Source: Nostoc sp. UHCC 0302
Lineage (GTDB): Bacteria > Cyanobacteriota > Cyanobacteriia > Cyanobacteriales > Nostocaceae
Direction: 5' to 3'
Length of the DNA: 64,000 nucleotides
NCBI RefSeq assembly: GCF_038096175.1
Contig: NZ_CP151099.1
Location: 932,501-996,500, forward strand
The stretch's first letter is position 1, and the number at the start of each line of letters is the position of its first letter. Shown here piece by piece: positions 26,415 to 35,991 of the stretch. Both the position numbers and the translations under genes were made by a program. Below the pieces are notes generated by a model. It worked only from the letters and a program-made list of their open reading frames with translations, searched no databases and was not told where the DNA came from.

Positions 26415-26452
26415 TTGTGGAAGGTAATTACAAAAGTAATTACCTTCCACAA
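26415..26452. repeat. perfect 17-bp stem hairpin
   Basis: TTGTGGAAGGTAATTAC (26415-26431) pairs with 26436-26452 over a four-base loop. Confidence 0.6.
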
Positions 26453-26532
26453 GTAGTTTATCAACCCTATTAAACTAACATCTATCAGGGTATATTTTCC
26501 CCAGCTTTATACTTTCTTAAAGTTGCTATTGA

Positions 26533-26980
26533 TTACTAGATGATTATTCCGCCGCCCCTACTGTGGAGAAATCAGTTCAGCCCAGTCACCAAGAAGTCCA
26601 AGAGGTATTGCAGCATCTGAGGGAGATTCCTTGCACCCCACAGTTTCGGCTAAACTCAGAAATCCAGCGTACAGTGAAGCGGTGCTGGGAAAATGTACCG
26701 GGTGCGATAAGCGAAGCTTAAGCCTTTGGCTATCGCATATTTGAAGGAAGCACTCCGTACTTGGAAAGGCATTAAGTCACCCGAAGCAGTTTTTGTGGCT
26801 GCTTGTAAAGAAGGGAGAAAGCCGGAGGTACAACAGGCCAAATCTGATGTGGTTGCTTGGTTTGAGTGGGCGAGACGGCAGAAAATTGTGATTGCGATGT
26901 CAGGGGAAACTGTGTATACGCCAGAAGGTGAGGCGGTGGCGTTGAGCGAGATGATGCGGCGGTTTCCAATGCACGGGTGA
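26533..26980 (+). pseudogene. 3' part of a hypothetical gene broken by a 25-bp repeat in a HIP1 site
   Basis: Frame one reads LLDDYSAAPTVEKSVQPSHQ to KRCWENVPGA, then a stop; the frame resumes as IAYLKEALRTWKGIKSPEAV to EMMRRFPMHG. Deleting 25 bp (26709-26733) restores GCGATCGC and a continuous frame. The 5' end is also missing, since there is no start after the upstream stop. Family unknown. Confidence 0.7.
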
Positions 26981-27021
26981 ATAAAGATTTTAGGTAGTAA
27001 TGCATAGTAATGATCAAATCA

Positions 27022-27376
27022 GGTAGTGTCGTTCAATACAGGAGCTATGCACTGCCCTAAGTGTAACTCGGACAACATAGCCAAAAATGGGTACACCCAT
27101 TATGGGAAACAACGGTTCAAATGTCACAACTGTGGGCGACAATTTGTGGAAAGCCCAACCCGACAACCAATTGATCTCTTAACACGTGAACTAATCGATA
27201 AACTTCTACTTGAGAGAGTTTCATTAAGGGCGATGCCTTCTCCTGTCAGAGACGCTGCGCGAACGGCAACGTCTTCGACGAACGCTCGTGTGACTGGGGT
27301 TTCATTACGTTGGCTTCAATACGTTTGTAAACCAGAAATACTACCAGGTTCCCCTAACTATCTAATTGGTATTTAA
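27022..27376 (+). mobile_element. IS1-family remnant (InsA part only)
   Basis: GGTAGTGTCGTTCAATACAG at the left looks like an IS1 end, followed by an InsA-like gene. The InsB transposase part and the right end are missing. Confidence 0.65.
27047..27376 (+). pseudogene. IS1-type InsA with a 48-bp in-frame repeat insertion
   Basis: Zinc-finger DNA-binding protein of IS1: MHCPKCNSDNIAKNGYTHYG, KCHNCGRQFVE, later VTGVSLRWLQY (HTH). The usual R-A-I-A-R-V-T run is opened by 16 extra codons (27235-27282) between GCGAT and CGC of a HIP1 octamer. The protein ends early after KPEILPGSPNYL. A minus-strand sequence of unknown origin lies at 27377-27550. Confidence 0.7.
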
Positions 27377-27554
27377 GAGGTTGAGAATCAAGCACAGAGA
27401 GAAGTTCGGTATGTTGATTGACCAGAATTTGTATTGCGCTAATTGGGTCATGGTGAAGGCGATGTTTGCGTTGGCGAGGAGCTTCAGCCAAAGCTAATCT
27501 AAGACGTTGAGTTTTGTACTCAGCTATAGGAACTTCCTGAATTTGCTCAAGTAA

Positions 27555-28619
27555 GTGTTTTTCGCTTTCGGCGCTGAAAGTTTATTTTCAATCGGGGCAA
27601 TTCCGGGTGATAATCAAATAAGAAATTTGTTAGATCCGGTTCCATCTGCGACGATATTTAAGTCCTTTCAGAAAGTCTATGGATGGTTAAATAAAAAGGG
27701 AATTTTGAAAAAGTTTCTCTATTTAGATGGAGAAATTCTAATGGCATTAGATGGTACAGAATATTTCTCATCTAAGAAAATTAATTGTCCTCATTGTAAT
27801 TGTCGTAATCATCGAAACGGAACTACAACTTATTTTCATGTCTGTGTCACACCTGTGGTGGTTTCTCATAATTAAAAACAAGTGATTAATTTAGAACCAG
27901 AATTTATTAAAAAGCAAGATGGACATCAAAAAGAAGATTGTGAAAATGCGGCTGTTAAAAGATGGTTAAATAAGAATCATCAAAATAAGTATGGCTGTCC
28001 TGCAACCCTTTTAGGAGATGACTTGTATTCTCGCCAACCTATTTGTCAATTAGCATTAAAACAAGGTTATAATTTTATTTTTGTTTGCCTAGGAACGTCA
28101 CACAAAACTTTATATGAATGGCTAGAATTCTTAGAAAGAAGTGAAGACATTACAACCGTTGAAAAGAAACAATAGGATGGGCGAAAAAATCTAATTTATC
28201 GTTATCGTTATGCTTCTAGAGTTCCTTTACGAGATGGAGACTCAAGTCTCGAAGCTAATTGGTGCGAAGTGACTATTGTTAATGAGAAAATACAGAAAGT
28301 TATCTACAGAAATAATTGGATTACTAATCATAAAATCACTGAAAACAATGTTGAAGAAATTGTCAAAGCTGGACGCAGTAGATGGAAAATTGAAAATGAA
28401 GGTAACAACGTTCTAAAAAATCACGTTTATAATTTAGAGCATAACTTTGGTCATGGTCAAAATCATCTGTGCGAGTTCTTATTATCTTTAAATTTACTAG
28501 CTTTTTTATTTCATACGGTTTTAGATTTAGCCAATTTTACCTATCAAAAAGTTCGTGATCTATTAGCAACTCGGACTAATTTTTTTAATGATATTCGTAC
28601 CTTAATAAAATTTATCTGA
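27555..28619 (+). pseudogene. DDE transposase with two in-frame stop codons, family not assigned
   Basis: One reading frame runs through, interrupted by TAA at 27873-27875 and TAG at 28173-28175. Recognisable parts: FLYLDGEILMALDGTEYF, a zinc-finger-like INCPHCNCRNHRNG, CPATLLGDDLYSRQPICQLA and SRWKIENEGNNVLKNHVYNL (the glutamate-containing C-terminal block). The N-terminus is fused to unrelated sequence. It resembles IS1634/ISNCY-type transposases, without certainty. Confidence 0.75.
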
Positions 28620-29218
28620 TTTAAAAATTGGTCGGAGCTTTTCTTATTTGTTATTACCGAATATGTCCCGATCACAAAAGGAAATTCTAGTTAGAAATGT
28701 CAAATTTTTGAGAGGAGATAAAGATTATTAATTGAGAGACTTTAGAAAGTAGGTCTGAGTTTCAGCTATATTTATAAGTTGAAATCTATTTTTCATGGGC
28801 ATGTTTTTTAAATTATTTCTCTTAAGCTAATTATCATGATTATCTTTCAAATAAATCATAATTAGACAGAAGTTTTCTAGGTAAACAAGAGGGTTTTATA
28901 TTATTTTGTTTTCAAAATGAGAATTGCTGATAGCGTTAATTCTGCCCCACAATGGACACATTCGATGAGCGAACATTCTAAGATTATTCATTTGCTATTA
29001 CTGAATTTCCGTTGTGGGCGATGCCGAGGCAACTTTACTATAACTAATTTTTTACTGCTGCTAGGTGCTTTCCTCAGCTTACCGCGTTTGTCCTGACTGT
29101 ACACCCACCATTGCTAGCAAAAATTATGCTTGACTTTGAGAAAGAGTGTGCTAGATTAGTAAATACAAAAGTTTGTCACCAAAAAATATTTAATATTAGT
29201 TAGCAGTGTATTGCTTGC
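28620..29218. other. gene-free stretch
   Basis: AT-rich DNA with no supported gene; probably decayed. Confidence 0.4.
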
Positions 29219-29715
29219 TAAAGGAAAGGGGAAGCAAGGGACAAAAGCACTGGTTTTGGTGAAAGTTAAAACGTAGTATTAGCGTAATATAAATAATTAC
29301 AAGCACTGTGAGGCTGACAGTGTAAGTAAATAGGGTTACTATGACCTCAACAAATACGACTTCACATATGAAGTTGGAGTATGACTAGTAGAAATTACGC
29401 TTGAATTTGAAAAATATTGTGTTTAAGAGACTTGAAGTCACTTTTGCACAACAAAAGTATTTGATAGAGATTTACATTGTACCGCCTGCGGAAAGAAAGG
29501 GGAACTGAGCGGTAAAAGACACTGGAACAGCGATTCAGTATTCAAAATGGTGACGAAAACCCCGGTTTGTTCAATGTGCGTTTACGAAACTTCGGTCTTC
29601 GTCAGAACAAAAACCTGGTTTTGAGGATTAGTGAATCGGTGTTCTAGCTTAATTAAAAGCAAAAATGCAGTATTAGCGCCAGGTAAATAATTGTAAGTAC
29701 TCTGTCTGGTAAATT
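29219..29715. repeat. two imperfect copies of a non-coding segment
   Basis: Copy 1 (about 29225-29310) and copy 2 (about 29490-29700 including a MITE) share GAAAGGGGAA, CACTGG, GTATTAGCG and AAATAATT(A/G)(C/T)AAG in the same order. The copies are AT-rich and contain no long frame. Confidence 0.5.
29525..29644. mobile_element. 120-bp MITE with IS701-type ends
   Basis: Starts GAACAGCGATTCAGTA and ends TAGTGAATCGGTGTTC, matching the ends of the IS701 relic at 52140-53232 (GAACACCGATTCAGTAAT). It interrupts copy 2 of the surrounding repeat just after CACTGG. Confidence 0.65.
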
Positions 29716-29814
29716 TTTAGGACTGATTGTTTTTACCAACCCTCAAAGAAATGGGAGTTAAGGGTTAAAGTATCATCATCTCACCCTCGTAAATTGGCAA
29801 AGGTATTGTTTAAT

Positions 29815-29905
29815 AGCAAGGGTTTCGGCTTTTTTAATTTTAGCCTATTTTTTCGTCCAGATCCTTATTCAGCAAGGGTTTCAGAAATACCGTGCGTTCG
29901 CCCTG
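29815..29905. repeat. inverted partial copy of the MITE at 25354
   Basis: Read on the minus strand from 29905: CAGGGCGAACGCACGGTATT, TCTGAAACCCTTGCTG and later AAAAAATAGGCTAAAATTAA match 25354-25445 with a few differences; the far ISAs1-type end is absent. Confidence 0.65.
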
Positions 29906-29924
29906 CTTCACACAACTAGAATTA

Positions 29925-30065
29925 ATGCGAACCGAACAGTTAATTGAAAACTGGTATGAAGTCCAGAGGAATTTGTCTCTTCAAGTGGCTCATGACTTCA
30001 TACTGGAACATCTTGAACAAAGAGTGGGCTTGGACTCACATAGTCAGATTCCTGTCAATGCGTAA
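29925..30065 (+). CDS. possible 46-residue protein or C-terminal gene fragment
   Basis: MRTEQLIENWYEVQRNLSLQ..., ending HSQIPVNA. The frame is open back to the MITE end, so it may be the 3' remnant of a gene cut there, possibly the methyltransferase-like gene at 25103. No clear ribosome site. Confidence 0.4.
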   Translation: MRTEQLIENWYEVQRNLSLQVAHDFILEHLEQRVGLDSHSQIPVNA

Positions 30066-30099
30066 GTTCTGATTTTATCAGTGATCTTAAGGATAACTC

Positions 30100-31461
30100 A
30101 TGACTATTAGAACGGTTACTACAACTGCTGATACTGGCACAGGCTCTTTACGTGCGGCTATTTTTGCAAGTATAAATGGAGACTTAATAGTGTTTGCTCC
30201 TGCATTAGCTGGTCAGACATTGACCGTAGGTAGCACACTGATCATCGCCAAGAATATTACAGTAGATGCCAGTGCTGCACGTATGTTTACTATTAGTGGT
30301 AACAATGCTTTCCGGTGTATGGCACTGGGTCAGGGTACAACCATCACCATTAAAGGTCTGACCTTTATTAATGGCTACATGACTGGTAGTTTTACGGCTG
30401 GAGGCTTAACAACCTCTAGTTACTGCAATACCACAGTGTTAAACTGTACCTTTAGAGGTAACAAAGGTGACACAAGTGGGGCTATACACGCAGGTTTTCA
30501 AAGTAAGTTAGTTGTACGTAATAACCTATTTGAGAATAATGATGGTACTCAAGCAAATAATGGCTTCGCGGCTGGTGGTATCGCCACTAGAAACCGAGGC
30601 TCTTTAGAGGTATATAACTGCGACTTTTTCAACAACAAGGGCGTTGTGGGCGGTGCTATTTACCGATCTCTTGGTGGTCTTATAGTTGAAGACTCAGAGT
30701 TTGGAGGCAACACATCTAAACAGGGTGGCGGTGCTATTTATACAGACGGTTTTGGTCAAGACTCAGAGACCGTAGCTAACCGAGTAGGTGGCTTAGGTCG
30801 TCTAAGCCGTTGCTACTTCCATAACAATATTGCGTTGGCTGGCAACGGTGGAGCGGTTAACTTCTTTGACTATTACCCTGATACTTCAGTAGTTGAAGAC
30901 TGTATTATCACTGACAATGAGTGCCGTGGTACTTATTACGGTGGAGGCATCCGACTAGCAGGTACAACTCAGCTATTAAGAACCACTATCGCCAGTAACA
31001 TATCTGCTAGAGATGCAGGTGGCTTATGGCTAGATGGTTATATCAATGGATCTACTGCCACTGTAACCCTGAGTCAAGTTACGTTTTCTGCTAACTCAGC
31101 AGTACGCAACGGTGGGGCTATTTCCATTAATGGTAGTGCCAAGATATCAGCCACCTTTGACAACATAACCGCTAAGGATAACCTAGCGGCTGGTAGTGGT
31201 TTCATGTGGAACCCTGTAGGCTCTTATGTAGTCTCTGACTCCGTTTTTGACCGTAACTCAGGCACTAATGGGCAACAGATCGCCTATACCCTTACTGAGG
31301 GTGGCGGTAACTATAGTTACCCGGCTGTATCGGGTATAGGTAAGAAAATAACCCCTAGTATCACTCAGGTAGATCCATTGCTAGATGTGCTTACTACCAC
31401 AGGTAGACCTAAGCATCCTAAGCTAGTAAATAGTCCTATTGGAACATCAGGTGACTTATAA
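30100..31461 (+). CDS. right-handed parallel beta-helix protein
   Basis: 453 residues; AAGGATAAC precedes the ATG. It begins with RTVTTTADTGTGSLRAAIFA, the CSLREA-like start of many bacterial beta-helix surface proteins (Cys replaced). Coils follow, with Asn-rich repeats of the type NCTFRGNKG..SGAIHAG and NSAVRNGGAISINGSA. No signal peptide is visible, so it may be a tailspike-like or otherwise exported structural protein. A terminator follows. A second beta-helix gene lies downstream, beyond the ISAs1. Confidence 0.8.
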   Translation: MTIRTVTTTADTGTGSLRAAIFASINGDLIVFAPALAGQTLTVGSTLIIAKNITVDASAARMFTISGNNAFRCMALGQGTTITIKGLTFINGYMTGSFTAGGLTTSSYCNTTVLNCTFRGNKGDTSGAIHAGFQSKLVVRNNLFENNDGTQANNGFAAGGIATRNRGSLEVYNCDFFNNKGVVGGAIYRSLGGLIVEDSEFGGNTSKQGGGAIYTDGFGQDSETVANRVGGLGRLSRCYFHNNIALAGNGGAVNFFDYYPDTSVVEDCIITDNECRGTYYGGGIRLAGTTQLLRTTIASNISARDAGGLWLDGYINGSTATVTLSQVTFSANSAVRNGGAISINGSAKISATFDNITAKDNLAAGSGFMWNPVGSYVVSDSVFDRNSGTNGQQIAYTLTEGGGNYSYPAVSGIGKKITPSITQVDPLLDVLTTTGRPKHPKLVNSPIGTSGDL

Positions 31462-31501
31462 CTAATACCTGACCTCTAACACCCAACACCTAACAAAGAA
31501 C

Positions 31502-31517
31502 CCCTAGACATCTAGGG
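31502..31517 (+). terminator. terminator after the beta-helix gene
   Basis: CCCTAGA-CA-TCTAGGG followed by ATTTTATTT. Confidence 0.7.
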
Positions 31518-31670
31518 ATTTTATTTGACTAACTATAGTTATATAACAATACCTTAGCCAAAATAAGAGCATGAAGAGGTAGGGCGCTTCGTAGTAGAGC
31601 TATTGTCTCTCACAACGACAACTCAAAAACTACAAGCTACTCATGCCAGACATCTTATCACTCTTACAAT

Positions 31671-33287
31671 CAGGGCAAACGCATCTTATTTGTTAACAGT
31701 TTAGTAAGCTACATTTAAACTATTAATCAAAAACTACTTTTTGTTAATAAAATAGTAAATTTGAATCATTTTATATTTGTAATAACTAACAGTTGTATTA
31801 TCGAATGCTCGAAATAACTTTAAATTGTAACTAGATAAAATTAAATATTACAATATAAGTGGAAAATTCATGCCATCACTACTACTAATATAAATATTTT
31901 ATTTTCGTTTCAAATTTTAAGTAATTATTTTACTTAAAGTTGCGCTAATACTCTGACTAAATATTCGTTATCCATTGCTGCTAAAAATCCTTTGTTCTTT
32001 ATCCCAACTTTCATCCGTTTTTCTTTACCTAAAAGATTTACTGCTATTTGACGTAATACTGCAAAATTTTCTGGCGCATTATCTTTTCTGATGCGGCATT
32101 CATCTTCTTTTAATGCTACATCTAATACCCAATGCAAAGAATTCTCTACTCCCCAATGACCACGAACTGCCTTAGCAAACTTTTCAATATTATTCGGAAG
32201 ACTACTGATAAAATAACGAATTTCTACTGTTGTTTCCCCTTTTTCCTGACGAATATGCTCCACCATACCAACACTATTTAATTTTACCCAGTCTGTATTA
32301 AAATTTAACTGTGCTTTTTCTGATGATATCATTACATAATGACGAATTTCTTTTCGTCCATGCCCTTTCTCTTCTGTTGTGTATCTTCCCTCATCTAATC
32401 CCTGAAACCCTGTCTGTATACCGATTTTGAATAAGCTTTCTACATATGAATGTAGATGACCTTGGTTTTCTTTTAATGTAATTACATAATCTGCATCTTG
32501 CCTAACTATTTCTTTCACTATTTCTTTTTGACAACCTATTGCATCTATTGTGACTATACATCCAGATATTTCTAAAACTTTCAGTAATTCTGGTATAGCT
32601 GTAATCTCATTTGATTTGGCATTTGTTTTGACTTGTCCTAGTACTAATCTATTATGTACAGCCCAAGCATTTACCATATGTATTGCTGCTTTATCACTGC
32701 CCTTATCATAAGAACCACGCAATGTTTTTCCATCTATTGCTACTATATCTTTCTCTATTATCTTTTGTATTGATTTCATCCAATTCACAAAACACTGTTG
32801 AAATTGTTCTGGTTTTATTCTGGCAAATACTCTCGCAAAGGTATCATGTGTTCGCGTAGCGTCTCCGTCAGGAGACGGAATCCCATTTGGCAATTCTAAA
32901 AAAGTTTTTAGCCAACCATGTTTTGCACATCCATACATTTCTATTTCTATCCAACCCTCTGCTCCGCATATCACTGCACAAATCGCTATCGTCAGAATAT
33001 CAATTAATTTGTGTCTTTTTGTCCGCTCTATTCTTGGATCTTCTATTCCCAAAAAGTGGTCAGCTATTGTAATTTTGGGCTTCAGTTTCATGTTTATTTA
33101 ATATCTATTTCTATGACAGCACACCTAAATCCAGGTTAGGATACCACATTTGTCTATCCTTGCTGCCATATCTTCCATCCTGGGCGATCACAACTGTTTT
33201 TTTCGCTCTATACTCCCTAAATCCCTTTACTACCTGCTTTCATGGTCTTGTCCTAATCTCCATCAATATTTAGATGCGTTCGCCCTG
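31671..33287 (-). mobile_element. ISAs1-family insertion sequence
   Basis: Ends CAGGGCAAACGCATC (31671) and, in reverse complement, CAGGGCGAACGCATC (to 33287). No matching 8-10 bp duplication is seen in the flanks (TTACAAT versus CATCGAG), which suggests rearrangement after insertion. The left 260 bp are non-coding. Confidence 0.8.
31934..33091 (-). CDS. ISAs1-family transposase with an 8-codon repeat insertion
   Basis: 385 residues: DHFLGIEDPRIERTKRHKLI, LTIAICAVICGAEGW, DIVAIDGKTLRGSYDKGS (first Asp), TIDAIGCQKEIVKEI (second Asp), GHWGVENSLHWVLDVALKED (Glu). The normal GIPSHDTF run is split by eight extra codons (PDGDATRT, 32849-32872), a small dispersed repeat inserted in frame. It may still be functional. 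Confidence 0.88.
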   Translation of the reverse strand: MKLKPKITIADHFLGIEDPRIERTKRHKLIDILTIAICAVICGAEGWIEIEMYGCAKHGWLKTFLELPNGIPSPDGDATRTHDTFARVFARIKPEQFQQCFVNWMKSIQKIIEKDIVAIDGKTLRGSYDKGSDKAAIHMVNAWAVHNRLVLGQVKTNAKSNEITAIPELLKVLEISGCIVTIDAIGCQKEIVKEIVRQDADYVITLKENQGHLHSYVESLFKIGIQTGFQGLDEGRYTTEEKGHGRKEIRHYVMISSEKAQLNFNTDWVKLNSVGMVEHIRQEKGETTVEIRYFISSLPNNIEKFAKAVRGHWGVENSLHWVLDVALKEDECRIRKDNAPENFAVLRQIAVNLLGKEKRMKVGIKNKGFLAAMDNEYLVRVLAQL

Positions 33288-34246
33288 CATCGAGATTCAT
33301 GATTCCTGCTTTTCTGATCGGCACTTTTACAGTCATTCTTCAGGTACACGATTACCCCAGAACGCCGCGATTGATGGCAAAGTTGAACAAACACAAACCT
33401 CAGCTTTCGAAGTGGGACGGTTAACCGATTGTGACCTTAATAACATCCTGATCGAAACTTATCTTGTCCGAGGTGGTGGTGGTATTGCAGTCGTGGAATA
33501 TCTCACGACACAGTATGAAAACTACGGTATCCCTGGTCGTCAAGCTTTATCTTATATCTACAACTCCACCTTCAGGTATATCAAGACTCAAGTTGACGGC
33601 TTTATGTCCTGGGATTCTGGTAGTTCTCCCCAGATGGCCTGTGAGTTATACCAGTGTGAGCTATTCAATGTGGTTATCACATTGTGTGAGTTCAACTCGG
33701 TACTCTCTCTGGCAACCTCCAGTAACCGAGGCAACCTTGAGGTCTCATTCTGTCGGTGGCAAGGTGTAATACCCAATCAACCATTCTATTCAATCGAATG
33801 TAACACAAATAACACCGTAGTACACCACTGCTCCTTCTTAGGTGGCAGTTATCCTATTTATGCTTCTGGGGCGAACTCAGGGACGTTCACGGTTCATAGT
33901 TACTTATTTGACACCCCTAACGAGTCTCCGATTATCAATTGGAAAGCAGCAACCAAACTGAGGTTCTACAACAACACGATATTCTCAAATAGCAACATAA
34001 CTCCCTTCTTAGACTTCAGTGGCACAGAGAACCCTGGTAACTTGATAGTCAACAACATATTTGTGAAGTTGAATAGCCCTCGCCCTTCAACTAGTCAGAA
34101 TCCATTCAAGATAACTGTAGGTCTCAACAACAACCTCTATTATCAGTTCCCCAAGCCCTCTATAGATATCACGGGCATCATAGGCAAACCAGTATTTGTT
34201 AACTCCTCTGCCAAGGATTATAGGTTAGCCTCTGGTAGTCCTGGTA

Positions 34247-35465
34247 AGCTAATCGGCACGTAAGTTGCATAATAGAAAGATGAAGACGTTTCAAAGCAAA
34301 GATGCCACCACCAGCCAAGAACTTTTTAACGCCGTCACAAGTTAGTAAGCTACAACAAGCTCTGAAAGAGAGCGAGCAGCCACACGTCAGGGAAAGAATT
34401 CTCATTATTCTGCTACAGAATGATGGGAAACCACAATACGAGATTGCTAAATTTTTAGGTTGTTCGCATAGAACAGTAGCATATTGGTGTATGCACGGTG
34501 ATCCTGATAATTTGGAAACTCTACATAATAAAAGAGAGGACGAATATTACCGAAAAGCTACGCCTGAATATATTGAACTGTTATTAAAAACTGTTGACCA
34601 AGAACCCTCAGATTTAGGGTATGAATTTGGAAAATGGACAGCAGAGCGACTAGCTACATATTTAACCGAAAAAACAGGAATTGATTTAAGTAGCTCTCAA
34701 GTAAGGAGGATATTAAAGCGAAAAAAGTATAGCTATATCTGGGCTAAGTATAACCTGGAAGATAAACAAAACCCAATAGAGAGAGCGAAGTTTAAAGAAA
34801 AACTTGCTCAATATTTATCAATAGCGCGAGAACAGCCAGAGCGTTTGCAGGTATGGTTTTGGACGTTAGCGTAGCGGGCGCGCGTACCCGCGCGACGAGT
34901 GGTTTTAGTTTACGCGTGATTCGTCGCAAGGGTTGGGGTAAAAAAGGAAAACGCAAGAATATTCCAGGACAACGACGTTGTGGTCGAGTAAACGTCATGG
35001 GAGCAATTCGAGAATTAGACCGGAAACGCGTATGCTTTTTTGTAAAAAAGGGAAATGCAGATATTTTTTATGAGCAATTACAACAATTAAATGAACTAAT
35101 AAAACAAGAGTGGGTAAGTAAAGGAAATGTGGGTAAAGATTTCTCGAAGTATGGGCCAAAGATAATTTTAATTTTAGACAATGCTAGTTTTCATAAACGC
35201 AAAGATATTCTAGCTAAAATATCCCAAGAGTTCCCGAATTTTATTTTAGAGTTCTTGCCTGCTTATAGCCCTGACTATAACATTATCGAATTAGTTTGGC
35301 ATTCATGTAAAGAATATATTGCTCATCGCTTATTTAAATCAGTAGATGAATTACAAACACTGCTAGATAAGTTGTTGAATCAAGGCGAGTTAGTGATTAA
35401 GTGGCATCGGAAAATCAAACATAAAACTAATTTCAGCTATGTTGCAGCTTAAATGCTGATTAGCT
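34247..35465 (+). mobile_element. IS630-family element inside the beta-helix gene
   Basis: Ends AGCTAATCGGCACGTAAGTT and, in reverse complement, AGCTAATCAGCATTTAAGCT; TA duplicated at 34245-34246 and 35466-35467. Empty-site reconstruction gives an intact host frame. A solo relic of the same end is at 52117-52138. Confidence 0.88.
34302..35452 (+). pseudogene. IS630 transposase gene broken by a GC-rich repeat
   Basis: Part 1 (to 34872) has the HTH domain (YEIAKFLGCSHRTVAYWC; LSSSQVRRILKRKKYSYI); part 2 resumes as SGFSLRVIRRKGWGKKGK with DNASFHKRKD and YSPDYNIIELVWH. A 32-bp insertion of GC-rich repeat (about 34869-34900, with GAC at both edges) causes a frameshift and stop exactly where the first catalytic Asp is expected. 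Probably inactive. Confidence 0.8.
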
Positions 35466-35570
35466 TAAGTCTGTAGCGATCACAGTCAACGGATACTCTC
35501 CCGCTGACTTAGGAGCCTACCAAGCAACTGGTAATGTCCCTGTATAAAACACCATCATAAAGGCTCCCAG

Positions 35571-35672
35571 ATGAATATTGAGCGCTTCTTACTACCCCAA
35601 GGTAAAGCGATGCCTTGGGCAAACCAAAGCAAGAACGCAGTTGTTGAAAGCGCGTTTTTGGTAAAGAAGTAG
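35571..35672 (+). CDS. possible 33-residue small protein
   Basis: MNIERFLLPQGKAMPWANQS...ESAFLVKK, 23 bp after the restored beta-helix stop. Short and without a clear ribosome site. Could be a coupled small gene. Confidence 0.3.
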   Translation: MNIERFLLPQGKAMPWANQSKNAVVESAFLVKK

Positions 35673-35861
35673 TAATTTTTTTTCTTGTCAGCCTTTATAA
35701 AATCTGACTTTTCACGGTATGTGGAAAAGGTCATTTTTAGTTTTCATAAAACCTGTATTTCTTTGTTGGCTTTTCGCATTAACTTTTAGCTATTGCAAAT
35801 AAGCTTGTGGAAAAAGTGACGTTATTCGGTTGATTGAGAACTTGCCGTGAAAAGTCAGAAT

Positions 35862-35991
35862 CTTATAGCTGATTACAACAGACAGTCCCTTATCGGCATA
35901 CAAGAAAAGTGGCTTGGCGTGGTGAATTTCGCTGAGATTGAACTCGGTAAGACAGTCCCCACTAAAGGCACTCACTACAGGGGACACTTGG
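35862..35991 (+). pseudogene. fragment related to the gene at 22798
   Basis: LIADYNRQSLIGIQEKWLGV and VNFAEIELGKTVPTKGTHYR match residues of the 22798-23727 protein closely, then IS1380 begins. The 5' part is absent. About 200 bp before it (35673-35861) hold nothing recognisable. Confidence 0.75.

Larger units (their letters stand above)
33288..35547 (+). pseudogene. second beta-helix gene, cut by ISAs1 and IS630
   Basis: Native parts are 33288-34246 and 35468-35547. The first (IYNSTFRYIKTQVDGFMSWD; TVHHCSFLGGSYPIYASGA-like coils) is a parallel beta-helix lacking its 5' end beyond the ISAs1. Removing IS630 and one TA joins ...SGSPGK to SVAITVNGYSPADLGAYQAT and GNVPV-stop in frame. The ORF start within ISAs1 is artificial. 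Confidence 0.8.

Noticed and set aside
29219-29715. Template/variable repeats of a diversity-generating retroelement
   Set aside because: No reverse transcriptase, no coding target and no A-specific substitution pattern in the two copies.
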